Assembly: GCA_964581465.1 (NCBI GenBank)
Contig: CAZOOP010000010.1
Coordinates: 1-64,000, forward strand
Direction of reading: 5' to 3'
DNA from: WJMB01 sp964581465
Lineage (GTDB): Bacteria > RBG-13-66-14
DNA: 64,000 bases
The stretch's first letter is position 1; every line of letters begins with the position of its first letter. Shown in pieces: positions 1 to 8,921 of this stretch. The position numbers were made by a program, and so were the translations under genes. Under the pieces are notes generated by a model, which saw only the letters and a list, made by a program, of their open reading frames with translations, did no database searches and was not told the DNA's origin.

Positions 1-113
1 CCTGTCGGGATTACTCTTTAAGCCTTCTGCCACATCGCCTCCTTTACTTGTGGCAAAATAGCATCCTGGTAACTCTCGTGACTACAAGATTATAACGATA
101 TATGATGATCCAT
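1..113 (-). mobile_element. Diverged end of an IS1595-like element (tentative)
   Basis: The first 113 bases resemble the transposase-start end of the IS1595-like copies at 9.9 and 25.9 kb. GCCACAT is followed by a CTTGTGGCA motif and the stretch ends in TGATGATCC, the same landmarks and order as in those copies, although the spacing is about 15 bases shorter. The coding repeats of the neighbouring minus-strand lipoprotein stop right at this border. The match is short and diverged. Confidence 0.35.
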
Positions 114-118
114 AAGCG

Positions 119-1780
119 TTAAGGTATCCCATTATTATATTGGTAGGAGATGCAGGGGTTATCCGAGGTGTCAAGTGCCACGGAAGTGTGCTGGCCTGTA
201 TGGCCGTTAGAATCCACTATCTCGATTTCCCAGCTTGAACCATCCAAAGCCGCGTGTTTTAGATCACCGTTGGATGAATCATGGTAGGAGATGTGTGGCT
301 TGCCGTTGGAATCCAAGGTAAGAGATGTGTACTGGCCCACATCACCCTCCGAGTCTACTGTCTCGATATCCCAGCTCGAGCCGTTCCAGGCGGCGTACTT
401 TAGGTCGTCGTTTAATGAATCATAATAAGAGATATGGGGATTGTTGGAGAAATCCAACTCCAGTGAGTTGGCCCAGCCGACAGAGCCCTCCGAATCCACC
501 GCCTCTTTCACCCAGCTAACACCATTCCAATAAGCGTACTTGAGATCATCGTATAATGAATCATAGTAAGAGATATGTGGGATATTGGAGGGATCCAGCG
601 CCAAGGAATTGGACCCGCCTACTTCAATAGCTTGGTCCACAGTTTCTATCTCCCAGTCAGAGCCGTTCCAGAAAGCATACTTCAGGTCTTTGTTGGTAAC
701 GTCGTAATAGGATATATGCGGGTTGCCGGAGGAATCCAACACCAGAGAGGTATCCTCACCTGTGTCACTATCGGAGTCAACTATTTCTATGTTCCAGCTC
801 GAGTTGCTCCAATAGGCGTACTTGAGGTCGTCGTTGGTATTGTCGTGATACGAGATATGGGGATTGTCGGATGAGTCCAACGCCAGGCAGTTGTACATAC
901 CGACATCACCATCCGTATCTATTGTTTCTATCTCCCAGTTAGTGCCACCCCAACTTGCGTACTTCAGATCATTATTTGTGTCGTCGTAGTAGGAAATGTG
1001 GGGTTTACCTGTGGAATCCAAAACAAGAGAGGAGAAGAAGCCGACGTTTCCAACCGGGTCTACCGCTTCAATCTCCCAATTCGAACCGTTCATGTGAGCA
1101 TACTTAAGATCTTGGTTGCGGTACGAATAGTACGATATATGGGCTTCACTGTTGGCATCCAGCGTCAGGGAAGGCGAATAGCCGACATCGCCCTCTGAAT
1201 CCACCGTCACGATGTGCCATCCCGGGGACTCTCCCCTCGTGGTGAAACTCCAAACCTCCGACCACGCGCCGAAGCCGTCAGCGTTCTTCTCCCGTACTCG
1301 CCAGTAATACGTTATCGATCCGTCAAGGTCAGTTACTGGTTGATAATGATACTCGTCAATCTCCTCGATATCGATGGCTGGGCTGTTGAACTCGGGATCA
1401 TCGTCGACCTGGAGGTGAAAGCCGCCGCTGGTCGCGACCGGTTCAGTAGAAGGGCTGGTTGTATGCGGCGTTTCATCGTTGTTCCGCTCGATTCGTGGTT
1501 CGGCCGATCCAGTGTTACCGACGCTGGCCACAGCGGCCGCGGGAGTACTGTGGCCCTCGACCCCTCCAATGCCATAGGTGTTAGTGGAACGGGACTCGTC
1601 GGTGTCCGTCCACTGGAACGTCGGCCGCAGCTCGACATCGGTAGCGCCGTTGACGGGGTGGATCAACGTCGGCGCCCCGGGGAGCTCTTCGCCGTCGTCG
1701 GCACCCGTACCGGTGTCGCAGACAACAGCAACCAGGGACAGGGCCAGGGCGATGATTAGGTAAAAAAGTCGACGGCGCAT
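119..1780 (-). CDS. Repeat-containing exported lipoprotein, 3' end truncated
   Basis: A 553-residue exported protein of unknown function. The N-terminus has three arginines, a hydrophobic segment (about residues 5-20) and Cys21 in LVAVVC, a weak lipobox, so a lipoprotein is likely. Residues about 120-185 look like a fibronectin-III-type beta sandwich (YYWRVRE, WSFTT). From about residue 195 there are eight repeats of about 47 residues with the core LDSSGNPHISYYD followed by DLKYAYWNGSSWEIETVD, as expected for a beta-propeller or similar all-beta fold. The last repeat breaks off after CISYQYNNGIP. The DNA just beyond resembles the end of an IS1595-like element, so the C-terminus was probably lost by insertion. 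A paralogue with the same repeat is at 7075-8169. Substrate or partner cannot be read from the sequence. Confidence 0.75.
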   Translation of the reverse strand: MRRRLFYLIIALALSLVAVVCDTGTGADDGEELPGAPTLIHPVNGATDVELRPTFQWTDTDESRSTNTYGIGGVEGHSTPAAAVASVGNTGSAEPRIERNNDETPHTTSPSTEPVATSGGFHLQVDDDPEFNSPAIDIEEIDEYHYQPVTDLDGSITYYWRVREKNADGFGAWSEVWSFTTRGESPGWHIVTVDSEGDVGYSPSLTLDANSEAHISYYSYRNQDLKYAHMNGSNWEIEAVDPVGNVGFFSSLVLDSTGKPHISYYDDTNNDLKYASWGGTNWEIETIDTDGDVGMYNCLALDSSDNPHISYHDNTNDDLKYAYWSNSSWNIEIVDSDSDTGEDTSLVLDSSGNPHISYYDVTNKDLKYAFWNGSDWEIETVDQAIEVGGSNSLALDPSNIPHISYYDSLYDDLKYAYWNGVSWVKEAVDSEGSVGWANSLELDFSNNPHISYYDSLNDDLKYAAWNGSSWDIETVDSEGDVGQYTSLTLDSNGKPHISYHDSSNGDLKHAALDGSSWEIEIVDSNGHTGQHTSVALDTSDNPCISYQYNNGIP

Positions 1781-1853
1781 GACGTTTCCTCCCAGTTATA
1801 CCTATTTCAATATCAAGTATACTTCATTACCTGTAAAACGCTAAGGGCGATAA

Positions 1854-2819
1854 TCACGCTCCCCGCAGAATGCCCAGGCTATCGGCGAAGGCCGCCGGGG
1901 GCTCGCTGGTGAAGGTCAGCACTTCGCCGGAGACGGGGTGGGTGAAGCCCAGCAGGCGGGCGTGGAGGGCCTGGCCGGTAAGGGGCAGCGCGCGCGAGGC
2001 GGCGCGGCTGCTCCGCGTGGCGTAGACGGGATCGCCCAGCAGGGGATGGCTCCGGTGGGTCAGGTGGGCACGGATCTGATGGGTGCGGCCGGTTTCGAGG
2101 CGGCACTCGAGGAGGGCGGCGGAGAAACCAGCGCCGCCGAGGGCTTCGAGCACCGTATAGTGGGTGACGGCGCGACGGCCGCCCTCGACGACGGCGAAGC
2201 GCTTGCGGTCCCGCCGGTGGCGGGCCAGGGGGGCGTCTACGGTCCCGTTTGCGGGTTGGGGGACGCCGTGGCACAGCGCCAGATAGACCCGGCGGGCGCT
2301 GCGCTTGGCGAATTGCCGGGTCAGGCCGAGGTGGGCCTTGCGGGTGCGGGCCAGCACCAGCACCCCGCTGGTGTCCTTGTCCAGGCGGTGGACCACGCCG
2401 GGGCGCTCGGGATCGCCCACGACGGCCAGACTCACCCCGCGGGCGGCCAGGGCGTTGAGCAGGGTGTCGTCGGGGTGGCCCCGGCCGGGATGGACCACCA
2501 GCCCGGCGGGCTTGTCGACGACGACGACATCGCCGTCGAGGTGCAGCAGCTCCAGGTCGGGATGCTCCCGGGGCTTGAGTGGGTCGACGGGAGCGGGCTC
2601 CTCGAGAACCTCGGTGTCGACGACGATCACCTCGCCGGCCTTGAGACGATGCGCCTTGACCGTCGGCCGCCCCGCGACGGTGACCAGATCGTCCTCGACG
2701 GCGGCCGCCAAACGTGAACGGGAGAGGCCGCGCGCGGCGAAGCGGACGGCCAGGAAGCGGTCCAGGCGCAGTCCAGCTTCCGCCTCATCGACGGTTAAGG
2801 TGAGTTCGTCCGGGGTCAT
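1854..2819 (-). CDS. rluD: RluD/RluA-family 23S rRNA pseudouridine synthase
   Basis: Isomerises uridines in 23S rRNA to pseudouridine. The 321-residue protein has an N-terminal S4 RNA-binding domain (about residues 15-70, GLRLDRFLA) and a catalytic domain with the family signature HRLDKDTSG at 144-152, in which Asp147 is the expected nucleophile. RTHQIRAHL later in the protein is also typical. I chose the ATG at 2819; the frame stays open 33 codons further, but that extension is basic and unlike the family. No good Shine-Dalgarno sequence precedes this ATG. The gene diverges from the small gene at 2918, leaving about 98 bp for both promoters. RluA-family members differ mainly in target site, so RluD rather than RluC or RluA is an inference from the S4 domain and general resemblance. 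Confidence 0.9.
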   Translation of the reverse strand: MTPDELTLTVDEAEAGLRLDRFLAVRFAARGLSRSRLAAAVEDDLVTVAGRPTVKAHRLKAGEVIVVDTEVLEEPAPVDPLKPREHPDLELLHLDGDVVVVDKPAGLVVHPGRGHPDDTLLNALAARGVSLAVVGDPERPGVVHRLDKDTSGVLVLARTRKAHLGLTRQFAKRSARRVYLALCHGVPQPANGTVDAPLARHRRDRKRFAVVEGGRRAVTHYTVLEALGGAGFSAALLECRLETGRTHQIRAHLTHRSHPLLGDPVYATRSSRAASRALPLTGQALHARLLGFTHPVSGEVLTFTSEPPAAFADSLGILRGA

Positions 2820-2917
2820 GATGGAGGCTGGTTTTCCGCGCCGTCGTCGGGCGGCCTTGACCGTAGTGGAGAAAGCGGTTAGGCTGATCGTGGGACGTTT
2901 CGTTCGGGAGGTCGACA

Positions 2918-3157
2918 ATGCCTTACATCCGCTTTCGCGGACCCTACGCCGTGCTGGTGCACTCCGAGCGCGACGGTGGCCGGGTCGTCCAGCGCCACTT
3001 GGCCTACTTGGGCAAGCGGCGGCGCATCGAGGAAAAGCTGCGCCGCCGCCTGGAAGATGAAAATCCGGAGCTGGAGTTCGATTGGCCGGCCCTGGAGCGC
3101 CGTCTTTCTCGTGGGGCGACCAAGGGGCGGGGTGACGCCTGGCTCGAAGAGGACTGA
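2918..3157 (+). CDS. Small conserved-looking basic protein of unknown function
   Basis: A 79-residue protein starting MPYIRFRGPYAVLVHS, with QRHLAYLGKRRRIEE in the middle and an acidic C-terminus. A strong Shine-Dalgarno sequence (GGGAGGT, six bases before the ATG) supports the start. The N-terminal pattern, with aromatic residues around RGPYA and a Gln-Arg-x-Leu-Ala-Tyr-Leu-Gly stretch, resembles short proteins and N-terminal segments often annotated only as hypothetical; I assign no function. It is divergent from the pseudouridine synthase and ends 7 bp before the end of the convergent NHL lipoprotein gene. Confidence 0.7.
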   Translation: MPYIRFRGPYAVLVHSERDGGRVVQRHLAYLGKRRRIEEKLRRRLEDENPELEFDWPALERRLSRGATKGRGDAWLEED

Positions 3158-3163
3158 AGCGGA

Positions 3164-4384
3164 TTAATCGCGGCGGAAACGGATGATCCGCGCCCCCTCG
3201 TCGGGCTCGAAGTCCCGCTCCCAGGGCTCGTACCAGATGAAGGCGTCAAGGACCAACAGGTCACCGTTGTCGTCGACGGCCACATCCAGAGGCATGCGCA
3301 GGCGCCACTCACCCTCGCCGTAGATGACTGCCAGCAGGTTGCCCTCGCCGTCGTACTTCTGCACCCGGGCGTTGCGGGTGTCGGCGACATAGACGTTGCC
3401 CGTGGTGTCGAAGCAGACACCGTAGGGGGCGGAGAGCCCGCCGTTGTGCGCGCCGAAGCCGCCGATGGTCCGCCGGTAGGCGAAGAGTTTCTGTTTGTCG
3501 TAGCCGGGGATGTAGTCGGGATGGTCCTCGTCGGTGGGTGTGTCGATGATCTCGAAAAGCTGCACCCGATGATTCCAGGTGTCGGCGACGGCCAGCATCT
3601 GGTCCGGACCGTAGTCGATGCCCAGGGGCAGGCGGAATACGCCTTCTTGATCACCCATACCACCGCCCTCGGCCAGCAGGGTGCCCAGCGAGTTGAACAA
3701 CCTCAGCATACCGCTTGAAGTGTCGCTGACCACGATCATCGAGCCCGGTACTGGTTCCGTCGTGACATCGCCGGGCTGGTACATGTTCGAGTATTGCTGG
3801 AGCACCGGGTTCTCCCACTCCTGGTAGCCGTGCTTGAAGGGCGGTTGGCTGGTATAGATGTAGTTCCAGCCGGGTCGACCCGGGGTGATGGGCAGCTCGG
3901 GCTCGGGCAATAATAGATAATAGGCGCTGGCTCCCTCGGGGAACTGACCACCGGTGTCCAGGGAGTAGGACTCGGAGACGACCACAATGTCGGGGTCGGG
4001 ACCATAGTTGGTCACGAACAGCGGATAGCAGTGCTCGTCGCGACCGCGCCCCCAAGCCCAGTAGGCCGTCCACTCGGCCCCGCCGTCTTCGTGGAGCTCG
4101 AAACGCTCCAAGAAGGCTCCGCGGATGTTGGTGACCAGCAGATTGCCCGACTGGTCGATATCCATCGAGTAGGGGTACCAGTAATCGTACTCGGCGATGC
4201 CGATGGAATGGGGGCCGGGCTCGTCCACGGTGGCCGTGAGCTCGAACCCCCCCACCACGCTGTAGCTCTCGGTGGGCTCGGGATAGACCACGGGATCGCA
4301 AGCGAGCGCCGTGAACAGAACCGCCGCCGCGACGAGCACCATCACGATGACGCACCGGTTACTTTCTAGTTTGATTCGCCGCAT
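3164..4384 (-). CDS. NHL-repeat lipoprotein
   Basis: A 406-residue exported protein. The start MRRIKLESNR is followed by a hydrophobic segment ending in LFTALAC, a good lipobox with Cys at about residue 29. The body contains beta-propeller repeats of the NHL type: MDIDQSGNLLVTN, GIDYGPDQMLAVADTWNHRVQLF, where VADTWNHRVQ is diagnostic, GVCFDTTGNVYVADTRNARVQ and DVAVDDNGDLLVLD. Such proteins are surface or periplasmic propellers used for binding; the ligand is unknown. The frame is open upstream to 4618, but that extension is translated palindromic element and is rejected as coding. The Shine-Dalgarno sequence is weak. The gene is divergent from recA, with one copy of the palindromic element between them. 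Confidence 0.85.
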   Translation of the reverse strand: MRRIKLESNRCVIVMVLVAAAVLFTALACDPVVYPEPTESYSVVGGFELTATVDEPGPHSIGIAEYDYWYPYSMDIDQSGNLLVTNIRGAFLERFELHEDGGAEWTAYWAWGRGRDEHCYPLFVTNYGPDPDIVVVSESYSLDTGGQFPEGASAYYLLLPEPELPITPGRPGWNYIYTSQPPFKHGYQEWENPVLQQYSNMYQPGDVTTEPVPGSMIVVSDTSSGMLRLFNSLGTLLAEGGGMGDQEGVFRLPLGIDYGPDQMLAVADTWNHRVQLFEIIDTPTDEDHPDYIPGYDKQKLFAYRRTIGGFGAHNGGLSAPYGVCFDTTGNVYVADTRNARVQKYDGEGNLLAVIYGEGEWRLRMPLDVAVDDNGDLLVLDAFIWYEPWERDFEPDEGARIIRFRRD

Positions 4385-4749
4385 TTCTCTAGGGGTTAGT
4401 GGGCGCTTCGCGATGGCTTCCGGTGTAAACTCCGCCTCGGCAAAACCGCCGCTGGACAAACCTGAGTCGCCCTTTGTTCGAGGGGGAGGCTTTGGCACGT
4501 TTCTTGCGCCCTCGCGTGGGCATTTGGGACTAAGCGTGTCGCCCTCCGCAAGAAACGTGCCAAAGCCGGGCGGGATAGGGAGCCGCTTTCGAGAGGAGGT
4601 TTTGCCGAGGCGGCGCATCTTTGAATGGTACCATTTATCCGTATTGTATCACAGCGAGCGCTCCTCCGTGCGCACTGGCCGATGTCGAAGGGTTATGTTA
4701 ATCTGGTTTCGTCGACCTTCAACGAAAACCCTCATTTTAAAGGAGACAC
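4385..4749. other. NHL lipoprotein/recA divergent intergenic region
   Basis: This 365-bp stretch is mostly filled by palindromic element 1 (4432-4613). The remaining 136 bp before recA must hold its promoter. I see no GAAC-N4-GTTC or CTGT-N8-ACAG SOS box, and only weak -10-like sequences such as TATGTTAAT near 4695. Confidence 0.6.
4432..4613. repeat. Palindromic element copy 1 with facing sigma-54-like sites
   Basis: Nested inverted repeats. The outer arms, CCGCCTCGGCAAAACC at 4432-4447 and its complement at 4598-4613, pair over 16 bp. The inner arms at 4488-4508 and 4547-4567 pair over 21 bp and contain TTTGGCACGTTTCTTGCG, which includes TGGCACG-N4-TTGC, facing inward from both sides across a 38-nt loop. 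Relative to the other copies the inner stem has G:C changed to T:A (GGCTTTGG against GGCGTTGG), with both arms changed together. It lies between two divergent genes, so it cannot be a simple terminator here. Confidence 0.9.
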
Positions 4750-5817
4750 ATGGCTGATTCGCCGCAGGCGAACAAGGCCCGTAATCTGGAGGCGGCCTTC
4801 GCCCAAATCGAACGCAAATACGGCAAGGGCTCGATCATGCGCCTTGGCGACGACGAGGTTCAGCGTGTCGATGTGATTCCCACCGGTTCGTTGGCCATCG
4901 ACAACGCCTTGGGCGTAGGCGGCCTGCCCCGCGGTCGCATCGTGGAGATCTACGGCCCCGAGGCCAGCGGCAAGACGACACTGACCCTGCACGTAATCGC
5001 CAGCGCCCAGCGACTGGGCGGCATCGCCGCCTTCATCGACGTCGAGCACGCCCTGGACGTCCACTACGCTCGCAACCTCAACGTCAACGTCAACGATCTG
5101 CTGATCAGCCAGCCCGACACCGGCGAGCAGGCCCTGGAGATCGTCGAGATGCTGGTGCGCTCGGGCTCCCTCGACGTGATCGTCATCGACTCCGTGGCGG
5201 CCCTGGTGCCGCGCTCCGAGATCGAGGGTGAGATGGGAGACAGCCACGTGGCTCTGCAGGCCCGGTTGATGAGCCAGGCCCTGCGCAAGCTTACCGGCAT
5301 CGTCAACAAGACCCGCTGCTGCGTGGTCTTCACCAACCAGATCCGCGAGAAGGTCGGCGTGGTTTTCGGCAATCCCGAAGTCACCCCGGGCGGACGGGCG
5401 CTCAAGTTCTACACCACGGTGCGCATGGAGGTCCGGCGGATCGGCTCGCTGAAGACCGGCGGAGACAACATCGGCAACCGCAGCCGCGTCAAGATCGTCA
5501 AGAACAAGGTCGCTCCGCCCTTCAAGCAGGCCGAATTCGATATCATCTTCGGAACCGGCGTCAACCACGCCGGCGAGGTTATCGACCTGGGCGTGGATGC
5601 CGGCATCGTCGAGAAGTCCGGCGCCTGGTACTCCTACGGCGAGACCCGTCTGGGCCAAGGCAAGGAGAATGTCCGCGACTATCTGCAGGAGAACGCCGAG
5701 CTGCTCGAGGAGATCGAGGTTCAGGTGCGTGAGAGCCTGGGGATGCCCGTGCTCGGCTCGAAGACCCAGCCCTCGGCCAAAGCCGAGGAAACCGAGGAGT
5801 CTACCGACGACGAGTAG
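4750..5817 (+). CDS. recA: RecA recombinase
   Basis: DNA-dependent ATPase that forms filaments on single-stranded DNA, drives homologous pairing and triggers LexA-type self-cleavage. The length (355 residues) is normal. Walker A GPEASGKT is at 69-76, Walker B VIVIDS at about 143-148, and loop L2 around residues 200-216 (GVVFGNPEVTPGG). The acidic C-terminal tail is short. The start is fixed by AAGGAG four bases before the ATG. The gene stands alone: there is no recX behind it, and a clear rho-independent terminator follows 24 bp after the stop. No familiar LexA box is visible upstream, so SOS control cannot be shown from this sequence. Confidence 0.98.
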   Translation: MADSPQANKARNLEAAFAQIERKYGKGSIMRLGDDEVQRVDVIPTGSLAIDNALGVGGLPRGRIVEIYGPEASGKTTLTLHVIASAQRLGGIAAFIDVEHALDVHYARNLNVNVNDLLISQPDTGEQALEIVEMLVRSGSLDVIVIDSVAALVPRSEIEGEMGDSHVALQARLMSQALRKLTGIVNKTRCCVVFTNQIREKVGVVFGNPEVTPGGRALKFYTTVRMEVRRIGSLKTGGDNIGNRSRVKIVKNKVAPPFKQAEFDIIFGTGVNHAGEVIDLGVDAGIVEKSGAWYSYGETRLGQGKENVRDYLQENAELLEEIEVQVRESLGMPVLGSKTQPSAKAEETEESTDDE

Positions 5818-5840
5818 GCTCCGCATTACGGCAACGCAAC

Positions 5841-5865
5841 GGAACCCCGCGGGGTTCCGTTTTTT
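5841..5865 (+). terminator. recA terminator
   Basis: A perfect hairpin (GGAACCCC, then GGGGTTCC at 5841-5858) followed by a run of six T. It is placed right after recA. Confidence 0.92.
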
Positions 5866-5866
5866 A

Positions 5867-7074
5867 CATTCTGGAGCGGGATTGGAACTGATCAGGTAGA
5901 TAGCGGCGCCTGACTAGTCTTGTGCTCCAGCTGGATGTGCCGCGCGTGCATACATCTTCATCATGCTGGGTCCTCTATAATATTGAAGGGATCGAATACA
6001 CACTATCCGGACCTGACTGTAGTTGTATCCTGTTGATAATAGGTGTGATGATTATCGGATACCTGTCAAATAACGAGCCATTGAAAAGTGGCGGCCAATG
6101 TGGGCCTGGTCCTTGGCGATCCTGGATATCAGTGTATATATCAGGAATAACCACAGAAGATAAACTACACATTCGCAACTCAGGAAAGCCACAGCGAGAA
6201 TGGTGTTTGGAGGTAAGCCTAAGCGGGGTGTCAACCAGCGAAGGCGGATAACGTTCGAAGCTGCCAAAGCGAGCAATAGAACGTCGTCAGCAGATCCTCA
6301 CCCGCAGTCTGGTCGGTTGCTGATGCGGAACCAACAGCCTCCGGCTACCAGCGGAACTAAAGGGAAGTCCGGGTATATGGCCACGAAACAAAGATATGAC
6401 AATGGCGGCGATTATGAGCTATAAAGCATTGAATGATAATCTATTAGCTGGATGAGTCGGTTCCGGTGCGAGTGGTAATCACATATTTTATGCTCTGCAG
6501 CAGATTGCAATTAGTTATTTAATGTAGTAATAACAAGCAATAAGGGTTTAAAAAGTAGCGCTTGCTCATAAACAGCACGACTCCAGGGAGTCAATACCGG
6601 CCAGCGGGCCGCTCCCGATCAGGCTGGAAGGCGCGAGTTCTGGAAGGAGTTTTAAGCCGGTAGGGGCTGGTTTGATTGCGCTCGGGATCACTTAGTGGCG
6701 ACGGACCACCCCTCCATGTACTCTCCGTGTGGCGGTTCTCAAAGACGTGCGCTTGATGCTTTGCCGATCCGTGATCGTTTATGATGCCTTACTTTACCAG
6801 TTATCCGGATAGAGTCGGCGGCTATGACGAGTCGGATATCCAGCGCAACCGCCTGTCGGCGACATCTAGTCGTCCCGGATGCTGGTCCGGTTTCCGGTGA
6901 TGATCCGTTGGATTACCCCCCCCGGTGTTCGCGTTGTGCTCCACGTAGCTTTTCCGCTGGGAAGCGGAAAAGATTGCCTAGCGGGTTGCCAAAGTTCTTC
7001 GAGTGCAGTATTATTTATATTAGTCATTAATAGCTCAAAACCATCCAAGCACTGAACTGTCAAGGAGAACAGCT
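5867..7074. other. AT-richer 1.2 kb intergenic region with dispersed-repeat remnants
   Basis: There is no convincing gene on either strand. Segment 6245-6480 is a diverged copy of a dispersed repeat also seen at 52310-52545 (opposite strand) and more weakly at 34560-34800. A GTGATGATCC motif at 6899-6908 resembles one end of the IS1595-like elements, but I could not find a matching left end. The promoter of the following lipoprotein gene is probably in the last 100 bp. Confidence 0.6.
6245..6480 (+). repeat. Dispersed AT-rich repeat, family A
   Basis: Similar to the complement of 52310-52545. Shared landmarks in order are CGTTCGAAGCTGC, GGAACCAACAGCCTC, TGGCGGCGA, GAACTATAAAGCA/GAGCTATAAAGCA and TAGCTGGATGAGTC. 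The copies have diverged with many substitutions and small indels and share no open frame, so this is probably an old non-coding mobile or repeated element. Confidence 0.6.
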
Positions 7075-8169
7075 ATGAATGCTAAAGCCTTGCCCATCAT
7101 CTTTCTCGCAGCCCTGGTCCTCGGAGGCTGCCAAACGGGAACAGAGCAGGACGTCGAGGGTGGAAGCCCCGACCCGCAAACCCGCCCCTGGACCTGCCGA
7201 ACCGTGGACGCGACACCCTACATCGGGCGCTACACCTCCCTGGCCCTGGATGACGCCGACCAACCCCACATCGCCTACTACAGCGTCACCTGGGGCGACC
7301 TGATGTACGCGCGACTGGATAACGGCGACTGGATCATCGAGACGGCGGACGCCGCGGGCAACGTCGGCAAGCACGCCGATCTGGCGCTGGACTCCTCGGG
7401 CGACCCGCACATCGCCCACTACGACCACAACAGCCACGATCTGCTCTACACCCGTCGCGTCGACGGCGACTGGACCCGTGAGGTCGTCACCAGCGACGGT
7501 CAGGGCGCCGAGTTCCCCTCCATCGCCCTGACCTCGGACGACGAACCCCGCATCGCCTTCTACGACTTCATCAATCAGCGCCCCTGTTATGCGATCCGCG
7601 AAAACGAAAGCTGGCGGATCGAGATCATCGAGGATGAGATGTACCTGCAATCCAACGTTCGTCTGGCTCTCGACTCTGCCGACAACCCCCACGTCGTCTA
7701 CTTCGACGGCATCGGGTACTACCTGCGTTACGCCCGCTGGAACGGCGCGGCCTGGGAAGTCGAGATCGTCGACCCCACCTTTCAGGCCGGCTACTATTGC
7801 TCACTGGCCCTGGATTCCACCGATGAGCCCCGCGTCGTCTACGCCGGTGGACCGGACCACAACCTCAAGTACGCCCAGCGTGACGGGAGCGGCTGGAGCT
7901 ACTCCGTCATCGATTCGCGGGTGAACCTGGGCGAAGCGACCTCGCTGGCCCTGGATTCTCGGGACCGACCCCACGTGTCCTACCAGGACGAGGAGTGGGG
8001 CAGGCTGATGTATGCCACCCTGGAAGACGACGGTTGGCGGCGCGAGATCGTCGACGCCGCCGGTTTTGTAGGCCGCCATAGCGACATCGCCCTGGACTCC
8101 TACGACCGGCCCCATATCTCCTACAACGACCACGACAACGGCGACCTCAAGTACGCTTATTACGAGTAG
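7075..8169 (+). CDS. Repeat-containing lipoprotein, paralogue of 119-1780
   Basis: A 364-residue lipoprotein with a textbook signal: MNAKALPIIFLAALVLGGC, with the lipobox LGGC at Cys19. After a short linker the rest consists of seven repeats of about 45-47 residues with the core LALDSADNPHVVYFD, then LKYAxxDG, then WxxEIVD. The same repeat builds the protein at 119-1780, but without the fibronectin-like segment. A single beta-propeller-like domain is the most likely fold. AAGGAG seven bases before the ATG supports the start. It is monocistronic, with a hairpin terminator just after it. Function and ligand are unknown. Confidence 0.88.
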   Translation: MNAKALPIIFLAALVLGGCQTGTEQDVEGGSPDPQTRPWTCRTVDATPYIGRYTSLALDDADQPHIAYYSVTWGDLMYARLDNGDWIIETADAAGNVGKHADLALDSSGDPHIAHYDHNSHDLLYTRRVDGDWTREVVTSDGQGAEFPSIALTSDDEPRIAFYDFINQRPCYAIRENESWRIEIIEDEMYLQSNVRLALDSADNPHVVYFDGIGYYLRYARWNGAAWEVEIVDPTFQAGYYCSLALDSTDEPRVVYAGGPDHNLKYAQRDGSGWSYSVIDSRVNLGEATSLALDSRDRPHVSYQDEEWGRLMYATLEDDGWRREIVDAAGFVGRHSDIALDSYDRPHISYNDHDNGDLKYAYYE

Positions 8170-8191
8170 CAACCGAATTTCTTGATAAACC

Positions 8192-8223
8192 CCGGGCGGG
8201 ACCGTCGCGGCTCCGCCCGGTTT
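8192..8223 (+). terminator. Probable terminator of the repeat lipoprotein gene
   Basis: CCGGGCGG at 8192-8199 pairs with CCGCCCGG at 8213-8220, followed by only TTT. It sits 22 bp after the stop codon. The short T-run makes it moderately convincing. Confidence 0.6.
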
Positions 8224-8441
8224 CCATATCGCACCGTTTGGTGGTATGGTTAAGCGGTAATCAGCGTGTCAACGCCTCTGGTATCGACCACCGGCGCCGT
8301 CTTTGCAACCGAACCGACGCCGGGTGTATCTTAGTCAATGGATGCGCAAATACACCTACTCTTCACCGCCGACGGCCCGGCCGTCGGAACAAAACGCCGG
8401 CGGCACTATATCCTACCGCCGCCGAGCCAGGAGCTGACAAG

Positions 8442-8816
8442 ATGGATATCACCGGAATCGTCGCCATCGTGATGGGTATCGGCATCGGGATGCTGGCCAT
8501 CTGGGTGGAGTACAAGCGCAAACGCCTGATCCACGAGGAACGAATGGAGGCGCTGCGCCAGGGCATCACACCGCCGGATTGGCTGGTCGACATCGAGGAA
8601 AAACGCAAAACCCCGCTGCAGCGCGCTCTGGGGCTCTTCATCGCCGGGCTGATCCTCCTAGCCATCGGCGTCTGGCTCTATGTGGCGATGTGGTGGATGG
8701 GCCTGGGTTCCCTGGCCTTCTGGGGCGCCGGACCCGCCTTCGTCGGTCTGGCCCTGGGCGGCGCGGGACTGCTCATCTACATGATCTACAAGCGACGCAA
8801 CGGACACGGCGAGTAG
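8442..8816 (+). CDS. Small membrane protein of unknown function
   Basis: A 124-residue protein with an N-terminal membrane segment (about residues 3-21, IVAIVMGIGIGMLAIW), a charged cytosolic stretch (EYKRKRLIHEERMEALRQG, then PPDWLVDIEEKRK) and two more hydrophobic segments (about 65-85 and 90-115). AGGAG eight bases before the ATG sets the start; the frame is open further upstream but lacks a ribosome site. The arrangement of a TM helix, then a HEERMEALRQG-type helix, then TM helices is common in small bacterial membrane proteins encoded beside ECF sigma factors, and here a sigma factor gene follows about 100 bp downstream. A role in that regulatory unit is inference only. Confidence 0.75.
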   Translation: MDITGIVAIVMGIGIGMLAIWVEYKRKRLIHEERMEALRQGITPPDWLVDIEEKRKTPLQRALGLFIAGLILLAIGVWLYVAMWWMGLGSLAFWGAGPAFVGLALGGAGLLIYMIYKRRNGHGE

Positions 8817-8921
8817 CCAAAGCTCATAATTGACTGAGGCTACAATCGCTATATCAATAATCCCGCTCCGTTGATCGCGCAGGCCGATCAGCGGAGCCGA
8901 GGACAGCCAGGGGACCGCAGC

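Noticed and set aside
4385..4618. N-terminal extension of the NHL lipoprotein
   Set aside because: The extra codons translate the palindromic element, and the real signal peptide begins at 4384.
4614..4749. LexA box upstream of recA
   Set aside because: Neither the GAAC-N4-GTTC nor the CTGT-N8-ACAG type is present; lineage-specific boxes cannot be excluded.
6575..6690. Possible SRP RNA (AGGCTGGAAGGCGCGAG resembles the GGAAG region)
   Set aside because: The match is short, the flanking symmetrical-loop residues are missing and no 5'/3' pairing of the right length is seen.
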